The notes under the pieces are model-generated. The model was not told the origin of the DNA and ran no database searches. It saw nothing but the letters and a program-made list of their open reading frames with translations. Positions 6,082 to 12,068 of a stretch of 14,381 nucleotides of DNA are shown in pieces. The stretch's first letter is position 1. The number at the start of each line of letters is the position of its first letter. The stretch is taken from contig CAMYVI010000035.1 of NCBI GenBank assembly GCA_947302185.1, positions 1-14,381 of the forward strand, written 5' to 3'. This DNA is from an uncultured Lachnospiraceae bacterium (GTDB lineage: Bacteria; Bacillota_A; Clostridia; Lachnospirales; Lachnospiraceae). The position numbers and the translations under genes are program-made.

Positions 6082-7095
6082 ATGAAGTACAAAATCCTTG
6101 CCGTTTGTGACCCTGAGAAAAAGTATGCTGCCAAACTCGCCGATTATGTCAGAGAACATGGCAACATCCCCATGGACATTCACATGTTCACCGGACTGTC
6201 GGAACTTGTGGAGTTCATGAAAAATCAGCCGATTGAAGTTCTTCTGATTTCTTCTGAATTGATTCGCGATGATATGCCGGAATGGTCTGCCGGAACAATC
6301 ATTATTTTGCGGGACAATCATGAAATGAAAAGTAACGGCAGGTATCCGGGTGTATATAAATATCAGTCTGCACGGGAAATACTTCGCGAGGTCATGATAC
6401 ATTATGGTGAGAAAGAAGAACCTGTTTCTGCCGATGAGAGGATTCTGAAACCGGCATGCAAAGTAGTAGGTGTGTATTCACCGGTTGGAAGATGTTTCAA
6501 GACATCCTTAGCGGTCGCTATGGGGCAGATTCTGGCTGCAGATAAACCGGTGCTTTACATTAACATCGAAGACTTTTCGGGACTTGCGCAGATACTGCAT
6601 GAAACATTTGAAAGGAATATCGGAGATCTTATCTACATCATGCGTCAGGGCGAAGCGGATCTGATGAGCAGGATGTCTGCAATCGTCGGTCACATTGCAG
6701 CTCTCGACTTTATCCCTCCATGCACATGCGGGCAGGAGCTGCGCAGCGTCACTCCGGAGGAGTGGCATAGGCTATTACGTGAAATCACAGTGCGGTCGAG
6801 CTATGAGGTCGTAATAATAGATCTGGGAAACGGCCTGGCACATCTCGAGGATCTTCTGACAGAATGCGATATGATTTATATGCCTGTTCTTAACGACGGA
6901 TGGTCGGGAGCAAAGGTTTCGGCATTTGAAGACTATCTGAAGCTGTCCGGAGCGGAACGGGCAGCCGGGAAGATAAGGCAGATACAGATGCACATAGCTG
7001 TCTTGCCGGAGAACCGTGACCGATATCTGCAGCAGCTTGTGTGGTCGGATGTGGGAGATTATGCAAGGGAATGTATTCGCCGGGACGGTTTGTGA
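6082..7095 (+). CDS. tadZ: TadZ/CpaE-like P-loop ATPase of the Tad pilus system
   Basis: This soluble 337-residue protein has an N-terminal receiver-like domain (about 1-110; ILAVCDPEKKYAAKLADYV, then VLLISSEL) and a C-terminal ParA/MinD-like ATPase domain. In Tad systems TadZ/CpaE acts as a polar localisation factor for pilus assembly. The nucleotide loop is degenerate: GVYSPVGRCFKTS (130-142) keeps the Walker lysine Lys140 and Thr141 but lacks the early signature lysine of the KGGxGKT deviant motif. A Walker-B-like strand is at 243-249 with Asp247. GGAGG at 6071-6075 supports the ATG at 6082 over the in-frame ATG at 6010. The gene follows tadV on the same strand, but tadA, tadB, tadC and flp are not in the window. 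The name rests on family resemblance. Confidence 0.72.
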   Translation: MKYKILAVCDPEKKYAAKLADYVREHGNIPMDIHMFTGLSELVEFMKNQPIEVLLISSELIRDDMPEWSAGTIIILRDNHEMKSNGRYPGVYKYQSAREILREVMIHYGEKEEPVSADERILKPACKVVGVYSPVGRCFKTSLAVAMGQILAADKPVLYINIEDFSGLAQILHETFERNIGDLIYIMRQGEADLMSRMSAIVGHIAALDFIPPCTCGQELRSVTPEEWHRLLREITVRSSYEVVIIDLGNGLAHLEDLLTECDMIYMPVLNDGWSGAKVSAFEDYLKLSGAERAAGKIRQIQMHIAVLPENRDRYLQQLVWSDVGDYARECIRRDGL

Positions 7096-7179
7096 TTGAG
7101 TCCGGTTTGCATTCATCATTTGTCTCCTTAAAAAACAGAAGCCCTTTCCCTGAAGACAAAAAACGTGCAAATTAAGAGT

Positions 7180-7202
7180 GCTTAACTAGGTTAGCCTTTT
7201 TT
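7180..7202 (+). terminator. Intrinsic terminator after tadZ
   Basis: GCT-t-AAC (7180-7186) pairs with GTTAGC (7190-7195) over a TAG loop, with one bulged T, followed by TTTTTT (7197-7202). The stem is short, but the T-run is good and the position, 85 bases after the tadZ stop, is sensible. Confidence 0.45.
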
Positions 7203-7220
7203 AACCATATCTCTATTCAT

Positions 7221-7226
7221 TATAAT
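7221..7226 (+). promoter_or_regulatory. Possible -10 box for the hydrogenase gene
   Basis: A perfect TATAAT sits 80 bases upstream of the hydrogenase start. The expected -35 position (7198-7203) reads TTTTTA, a poor match. The promoter may depend on an activator or may lie elsewhere. Confidence 0.35.
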
Positions 7227-7305
7227 AAATGTATAGAATTTTCAAAAAGATTCCCTTTCAATGGCACATATGACTTAATTTTTTGATTTTTAGGAGGAAT
7301 GGGAT

Positions 7306-8781
7306 ATGGTTACAAATGATAGTGGAGTTCACAATATTAAACAAAATGTGGACTATGAAGTGTGTAAGCTTGCCTGGGAAGACAGACTGGATGCTGAGAA
7401 TAAAGAAAAGATAACATATAAAATCAGTCCCGGTCCGAAGCCGGAATATCGATGCTGCATCTACAAGGAACGCGAAATTGTAAGGGCAAGAATCCGACTT
7501 TCCAGCGGGCTGAATGCCGACGTGAATAATGAGACTAAGAACGTTGTCCAGGTCATCAAACCGGCTTGTGACGACTGCCCGACATCCACATATTCCGTGA
7601 CGGACAACTGCCGTTTCTGCCTTGGCAAAGCATGCCTCAGCTCCTGCAAGTTCGGTGCGATTTCCCAGGACATATTACGCATGAAAATCGATCCCGAAAA
7701 GTGCCGCGAGTGCGGAAAGTGCTCAGCCGCATGCCCGTTCGGCGCAATCGTACATCTTGAACGTCCATGCAAGAAAGCCTGTCCTGTAAATGCAATTTCC
7801 TATGATGAGTACGGATTCTGCCAGATTGATGAGAAAAAATGCATCCACTGCGGTCACTGCATAGACCATTGCCCGTTCGGAGCACTCAGCTCCAAAAAAT
7901 TCATAGTACCGATCATTCAGGATATTAAGGCCGGAAAGAAAGTTGTCGCCATGCTGGCACCGGCAACGGAAGGTCAGTTCGGCAAGGACATCACGATGGC
8001 TTCCGTGAGAAAGGCCCTGAAGGAGGTCGGATTTGCCGAGGTAGTCGAAGTCGGTCTCGGCGGCGACATGACAGCTGCTTACGAGGCGGCCGAGTGGACG
8101 GAAGCTAAGAAGGAAGGCCGCAAGATGACAACGTCGTGCTGCCCGGCATTCATCAGTATGATCCGCCACGAGTTCCCGAAGATTTATGAAGAAAATATGT
8201 CCAGCACTGTTTCGCCGATGGTCGCGGTTTCACGTTATCTGAAGTCGCTTGATCCGGAAACGGTAACTGTATTTGTCGGACCTTGTATCGCCAAGAAGGG
8301 TGAGACTCTCAATGAATTCATCGCAGACAGACCGAATTATGCCGTGACATTTGGAGAGATGCTTGCGCTGATTCGGTCCAAAGGCGTCACATTCGATCCG
8401 GAAGAGAAAGATTATCAGGAGTCTTCTCTGTGGGGTAAGAAATTCGCAGGCAGCGGCGGCGTTGCAGATGCGGTTCTGGAAGTTATGAAGGAACGCGGAG
8501 AGGATACTTCGGATATTCATCTGCTTGCATGTGCGGGCGGTGCGGATTGCAAGAAAGCACTTCTCATGCTCAAGTCCGGAAGATTGAAAGAGGACTTTAT
8601 CGAAGGTATGATGTGTCCGGGCGGATGCGTCGGCGGACCATCCAGACTGGAAGCGGAGACGGATGTTGTGAAAGCTCGTAATCTGTTGTTCAAGAAGGCA
8701 GACGGGCGCAAGATTCTTGAAAATCTGAAGAAATATCCGATGGATAAGTTCTCTATGTACCGGGATGGGCATATGGAGTGA
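7306..8781 (+). CDS. [FeFe]-hydrogenase with N-terminal iron-sulfur domains, group B-like
   Basis: This cytoplasmic enzyme of 491 residues would couple ferredoxin-level electrons to H2 formation or uptake. The N-terminal part is cysteine-rich: Cys88/91, Cys102/105/110/114, then two ferredoxin motifs at 133-143 and 179-189, with Cys155 and Cys159 between. The H-cluster motifs follow: TTSCCPAF (Cys278 ligand, Cys279 proton relay), GPCIAKKGE (Cys327) and EGMMCPGGCVGG (Cys437, Cys441). TSCCPAF and MMCPGGC differ from the classical TSCCPxW and MACxxGC of CpI-type enzymes and fit the less studied group B monomeric enzymes; that grouping is from memory of the motifs. AGGAGG at 7292-7297 fixes the start. 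The maturation genes hydE, hydF and hydG are not in the window. The gene appears monocistronic. Confidence 0.9.
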   Translation: MVTNDSGVHNIKQNVDYEVCKLAWEDRLDAENKEKITYKISPGPKPEYRCCIYKEREIVRARIRLSSGLNADVNNETKNVVQVIKPACDDCPTSTYSVTDNCRFCLGKACLSSCKFGAISQDILRMKIDPEKCRECGKCSAACPFGAIVHLERPCKKACPVNAISYDEYGFCQIDEKKCIHCGHCIDHCPFGALSSKKFIVPIIQDIKAGKKVVAMLAPATEGQFGKDITMASVRKALKEVGFAEVVEVGLGGDMTAAYEAAEWTEAKKEGRKMTTSCCPAFISMIRHEFPKIYEENMSSTVSPMVAVSRYLKSLDPETVTVFVGPCIAKKGETLNEFIADRPNYAVTFGEMLALIRSKGVTFDPEEKDYQESSLWGKKFAGSGGVADAVLEVMKERGEDTSDIHLLACAGGADCKKALLMLKSGRLKEDFIEGMMCPGGCVGGPSRLEAETDVVKARNLLFKKADGRKILENLKKYPMDKFSMYRDGHME

Positions 8782-8898
8782 TATAAATCAAGGTTTTCTT
8801 GAAGATAAGAAGAACAATCTGTTAAACAGACGGACGGACTGTAATAGGAAGTGCTTTTCGAGTGTGAAATATCGATATTTCGATACTTGCATTTTTTG

Positions 8899-8929
8899 CA
8901 AAACAAGCCCTTTACGAGGGCTTGTTTTG
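8899..8929 (+). terminator. Intrinsic terminator after the hydrogenase gene
   Basis: CAAAACAAGCCC (8899-8910) and GGGCTTGTTTTG (8918-8929) form a perfect 12-bp stem around TTTACGA. The T-rich right arm supplies the U-tract, and the A-rich left arm lets it work on both strands. Confidence 0.8.
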
Positions 8930-8940
8930 TGTACGGTTTC

Positions 8941-8970
8941 TTGACAAACATTCTCGTGAAAAATTATAAT
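8941..8970 (+). promoter_or_regulatory. Near-consensus promoter of the tat operon
   Basis: A perfect TTGACA (8941-8946) and a perfect TATAAT (8965-8970) are separated by 18 bases. Transcription would start near 8977, about 87 bases before the first tat gene. No other promoter of similar quality is visible in the tat-rnf stretch. Confidence 0.8.
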
Positions 8971-8988
8971 TTGTAATGTAAAATCATC

Positions 8989-9002
8989 CGTAAGCGCTTT
9001 CA
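8989..9002 (+). promoter_or_regulatory. Candidate catabolite-response element (cre, CcpA site)
   Basis: CGTAAGCGCTTTCA matches 13 of 14 positions of the Firmicute cre pattern TGWAANCGNTNNCA; only the first base differs. It lies about 12 bases downstream of the predicted transcription start, a position where CcpA usually represses as a roadblock. Confidence 0.5.
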
Positions 9003-9063
9003 AAACGACGGATACCGTCTTTCCGAAATTGTCGAAAAAGAAATAAAATCCCGGGGATAATAA

Positions 9064-9636
9064 ATGAAAATTGGCTTTACCGAATTATTACTTGTCTTTA
9101 TAGTTGCTCTGCTTGTTATAGGTCCGGACAAGCTTCCTTTATATGCGAAAAAGCTCGGAATGGCGCTGAAAGAGTTCCGCAATGCGACCAATGATATGAC
9201 GAAGGAAATCAGGGAGAGTGTGGTGGAGCCTCTTGAAGAGGCGCAGAAGCCGCTTCGTGATGCAATAGCTCCGCTCGAAGAAATGGAGAAAGAAGTCACG
9301 GGGAATATTAAGGGACTGGAGAAATCGCTTGACGGGCTGAGCCGGGGAACTTCCGGTAAGAAAACAGAGGAGAAGGCTATGACCCGGGAAAATATGGCGG
9401 TAGAAGCAGGGGCAGATACAGGATCTGAAGACACGGCTGCGGAAACAGGGACAGATACAGGATCTGAAGACACGGCTGTGAAAGCAGGGACGGATACAGG
9501 ATCTGAAGACACGGCTGCGGAAACAGGGACAGATACAGGATCTGAAGACACGGCTGTGAAAGCGGGAACGGACACAGAATCTGAAGATATGGCGGTGGAA
9601 CCGGAACCCGGAACAGAATCTGAGAGCCGCGCCTGA
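9064..9636 (+). CDS. TatA/TatB-family translocase subunit with acidic repeat tail
   Basis: This 190-residue protein has the TatA/B plan: an N-terminal membrane helix (about 3-19), a Gly-Pro hinge (IGPDKLP), then an amphipathic and coiled helix (about 24-95). TatA/B proteins form the pore or receptor of twin-arginine export, which moves folded proteins across the membrane. The GPDKLP hinge and the long helical region recall TatB. From residue 112 the tail consists of 13-residue units rich in Glu, Asp, Thr and Gly (for example AAETGTDTGSEDT), five full and one degenerate, which is not part of the normal family. The ribosome-binding site is modest (GGGGA at 9053-9057). It is the first gene of the tat operon. 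Whether it works as TatB or as a second TatA is unknown. Confidence 0.82.
   Translation: MKIGFTELLLVFIVALLVIGPDKLPLYAKKLGMALKEFRNATNDMTKEIRESVVEPLEEAQKPLRDAIAPLEEMEKEVTGNIKGLEKSLDGLSRGTSGKKTEEKAMTRENMAVEAGADTGSEDTAAETGTDTGSEDTAVKAGTDTGSEDTAAETGTDTGSEDTAVKAGTDTESEDMAVEPEPGTESESRA
9397..9633 (+). repeat. 39-bp in-frame tandem repeats within the first tat gene
   Basis: Five complete 39-bp units lie at 9397-9435, 9436-9474, 9475-9513, 9514-9552 and 9553-9591, followed by a degenerate sixth. Units 2 and 4 are identical, and units 3 and 5 share the AVKAGTDT type, so the array also reads as a 78-bp alternating repeat. The period is 13 codons, so gain or loss of units keeps the frame. Confidence 0.9.
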
Positions 9637-9726
9637 AGTGACAGCAGAGCAGACGAAGCTGAGATGACAGATAAAGAGACATATGCGCAGACTGGATGGA
9701 CGTACATCAAAAGGAGGAATGCTATT

Positions 9727-9903
9727 ATGAAAATAGGGGTTCAGGAGCTTCTTATAGTCCTGGTCATCGTGGTAATCATCTTTGGCCCGACACAGATTCC
9801 CAAACTTACGAAAATGTTCGGTAAGAGCGTAAAGGGATTCCGCGAGGGTATGGAAGGCGAAGAGGAAGCAAAGAGCGATGGCGGAACCACAGAAGACAAA
9901 TAA
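9727..9903 (+). CDS. tatA: Sec-independent protein translocase subunit TatA
   Basis: This small protein of 58 residues has one N-terminal membrane helix (VQELLIVLVIVVIIF), the GPTQIPKL hinge and a short amphipathic helix ending in an acidic tail. This is a typical short Firmicute TatA, the pore-forming subunit of the twin-arginine system. AGGAGG at 9712-9717 sets the start at 9727; an in-frame ATG at 9664 would put about 20 polar residues before the membrane helix. It overlaps tatC by 26 bases, so the two are probably translationally coupled. Confidence 0.9.
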   Translation: MKIGVQELLIVLVIVVIIFGPTQIPKLTKMFGKSVKGFREGMEGEEEAKSDGGTTEDK

Positions 9904-10612
9904 TGACGGGAGCATGCCTCTCACAGATCATCTGAGGGAGATGCGGAACCGCATTGTGATATGTCTGGCGGTGTTCGTTATCGGAATGGTCGCCTGCCTT
10001 TCACTGGCATCCGGAATTGTGACGATCCTGACGAACATGGGCGCGCGATATAACTATCAATTTGTTTATATAGCACCGCAGGAACTGCTGATGTCATACT
10101 TTATGATTGCATTTGCGGGAGGGATAGTCATCGCAGTGCCGGTCATAGCTTATCATGTATATGCATTCTGCAGTCCGGGGCTTACGAAGTCGGAGCGGAT
10201 GTATTTCGGACTGGCTATGGTGTTCGGAGTGATCTGCTTCTGTGTGGGGGTGACATTTGCATACTTTATTACAGTTCCCTTTATGCTTGGCTTTCTTATT
10301 TCATTCACGAAGGATGTTAACGTCACAAATTCCATCAGCATCGGGGAATACCTGAATTTTCTGATTACGGTATTTTTGATTTTCGGAGCCGTGTTCGAGA
10401 TGCCGGTGGTTTCGGTCATCCTGACAAGGATGGGAATAATACGGGCGGAGTGGCTCGTCAAGGCCAGAAAAGTCATGATTGTTGTGATTTTCTTCCTCGC
10501 GGCGGTCATAACTCCTCCGGATGTGGTTTCGCAGATCATGGTCGCCGTACCGATGCTTGGTTTGTATGAAATAGCAATTTTGCTCAGCAGAATTTTCCGG
10601 CGCAGAGACTGA
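9878..10612 (+). CDS. tatC: Sec-independent protein translocase subunit TatC
   Basis: This polytopic membrane protein of 244 residues is the receptor for twin-arginine signal peptides. The N-terminal MPLTDHLREMRNRI has the conserved Glu21 and Arg23 of the signal-binding face (HLxELRxR in the family). FGAVFEMPVV (Glu174) matches the conserved glutamate used in substrate and TatB contact. About six hydrophobic segments follow in the usual order, with the RKVMIVVIFFLAAVITPPD block near the end. Its start lies inside tatA, and GAGGAAG a little upstream can serve as the ribosome-binding site. No protein with a twin-arginine signal is encoded in the window, so the exported substrates are elsewhere. 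Confidence 0.93.
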   Translation: MAEPQKTNNDGSMPLTDHLREMRNRIVICLAVFVIGMVACLSLASGIVTILTNMGARYNYQFVYIAPQELLMSYFMIAFAGGIVIAVPVIAYHVYAFCSPGLTKSERMYFGLAMVFGVICFCVGVTFAYFITVPFMLGFLISFTKDVNVTNSISIGEYLNFLITVFLIFGAVFEMPVVSVILTRMGIIRAEWLVKARKVMIVVIFFLAAVITPPDVVSQIMVAVPMLGLYEIAILLSRIFRRRD

Positions 10613-10666
10613 ATCAGGAATGCCGTTGATTGAATTAAGGAAATTCAGCGTCAGATATCAAAAAGT

Positions 10667-10689
10667 GCTCAAAGAGCGGGGAGACCCGC
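10667..10689 (+). other. Paired small hairpins in the tatC-rnfC gap
   Basis: GCTC-aaa-GAGC (10667-10677) and GCGGG-gaga-CCCGC (10676-10689) are adjacent and share two bases, so only one can form fully. The second has a GNRA-type loop. There is no T-run, so this is not a terminator. It sits just ahead of the rnfC ribosome-binding site and may affect its access. Confidence 0.4.
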
Positions 10690-10715
10690 AACTATGCAGA
10701 TAGAAAGGAAAGACT

Positions 10716-12068
10716 ATGGGTATTTACAACTTCAGGGGAGGGGTACATCCGAAGGGATACAAAGAGCTCTCTTCAGATAAACCCCTAAAAGAGTTTCTCC
10801 CGACGGGAGAACTGGTATTCCCGGTAAGTCAGCATGTAGGCAAACCGGCTATACCTGTCGTAAAACGCAATGAACCGGTCAAAGTAGGTCAGCTCATTGC
10901 CAGGGCGGACGGCTTTATCTCCTCCAATATCCATTCTTCCGTTTCCGGTAAAGTCAAGGCTATTGAGCCGCGGCTGAATAATGCCGGTGTCATGGTGGAA
11001 TCGATTGTCATTATCAATGACAACGAGTACACGCTGGCGGAAGGTGTGGGTGAAAAGACGGATTATACAAAGCTTTCCGCAAAGGAAATCATCGATAAGA
11101 TCAAAGATGCCGGTGTCGTCGGTCTCGGTGGTGCCGGTTTCCCGACCTATGTCAAGATGATGCCTCAGAAACCGGAAGAAATCAGATGGATCGTTGCGAA
11201 CGGAGCGGAATGTGAGCCGGGCATCACATGCGATGACAGACTCATGCAGGAACATCCGGAAGAAATCGTTGAGGGTATGAAGATTGTTCTTCAGCTTTTC
11301 CCGACAGCGAAGGCGGTCATCGCGATCGAAGTCAACAAACCGGCTGCAATTGCATCCATGAAGAAGGCTATAGCCGGGGACTCAAGATTCTCTGTGTTGG
11401 AACTCAAGGTCAAGTATCCGCAGGGCGGTGAGCGAAACCTGGTTCACGCTGTCACAGGCCAGTACATGGAGTCGGCATCTCTGCCGGCAAGCCTTGGCTG
11501 TATTGTTGACAACGTCGCTACACTGGCAGCAATCTATAAGGCAGTCGCTCTGAATACGCCTCTCTATGAACGCGGTCTCACAGTCACAGGAGACGGTGCC
11601 GGTCAGCCTGCCAACTATATCGTAAAATTCGGCACGCTGGCATCTGAGATCATTCCGGACGAAGGCGGTCTCAAACCGGGTACAAAAAAAGTACTTCTCG
11701 GCGGTCCGATGATGGGTATTGCCATTCCGAATACGGATATTCCGCTCGAGAAGCGCAACAATGCGCTGACCTGCTATCTGGAAGATGAAGTCGAGACAGC
11801 GCAGGGCAAGCTCACCAATTGTATCAGATGCGGCAAATGTATCCGCGTATGTCCTCTCGGTCTCTACCCGCAGATGATGGCAGAGGCAATCGAGAAAAAT
11901 AATCTTCAGAAGTTCATCGATATTCACGGTCTTGACTGTATTCAATGCGGGACCTGTAACTTTGCATGTCCGGCAAAGCGTCCGCTTACTCAGCTCTTTA
12001 AGCAGGGCAAGCCGCTTGCCATGGCACTTAACCGAATCAACCAGAGCAAGAAGGAGGGAAGCAAATGA
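10716..12068 (+). CDS. rnfC: Rnf electron transport complex subunit RnfC
   Basis: This peripheral 450-residue subunit is the NADH/NAD+ site of the Rnf complex (ferredoxin:NAD+ oxidoreductase). The N-terminal part has the family start FRGGVHPKGYKELS and a lipoyl-like region. The nucleotide/FMN-binding loop is GLGGAGFPTYVK (136-147), followed by VANGAECEPGITCDD. Two [4Fe-4S] sites are near the C-terminus: Cys369/372/375/379 and Cys408/411/414/418. The start follows AAAGGAAAG. The stop overlaps the next start codon (ATGA at 12065-12068). It lies 103 bases after tatC without an obvious terminator or strong promoter between, so it could be read from the tat promoter. Confidence 0.95.
   Translation: MGIYNFRGGVHPKGYKELSSDKPLKEFLPTGELVFPVSQHVGKPAIPVVKRNEPVKVGQLIARADGFISSNIHSSVSGKVKAIEPRLNNAGVMVESIVIINDNEYTLAEGVGEKTDYTKLSAKEIIDKIKDAGVVGLGGAGFPTYVKMMPQKPEEIRWIVANGAECEPGITCDDRLMQEHPEEIVEGMKIVLQLFPTAKAVIAIEVNKPAAIASMKKAIAGDSRFSVLELKVKYPQGGERNLVHAVTGQYMESASLPASLGCIVDNVATLAAIYKAVALNTPLYERGLTVTGDGAGQPANYIVKFGTLASEIIPDEGGLKPGTKKVLLGGPMMGIAIPNTDIPLEKRNNALTCYLEDEVETAQGKLTNCIRCGKCIRVCPLGLYPQMMAEAIEKNNLQKFIDIHGLDCIQCGTCNFACPAKRPLTQLFKQGKPLAMALNRINQSKKEGSK

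Noticed and set aside
7186..7204. Resemblance of CTAGGTTAGCCT and the bases after it to a DtxR/IdeR iron box upstream of the hydrogenase gene
   Set aside because: Only about 14 of 19 positions fit and the second half-site is replaced by a T-run. The same bases form a hairpin followed by TTTTTT, so a terminator explains them better.
9397..9633. CRISPR-like array
   Set aside because: The units are directly adjacent, have no spacers, and have a period of 13 codons within a coding frame.
9000..9710. 236-codon open frame antisense to the first tat gene
   Set aside because: It is low-complexity Ser/Pro/Val text produced by reading the 39-bp repeats backwards, with no ribosome-binding site or family resemblance.
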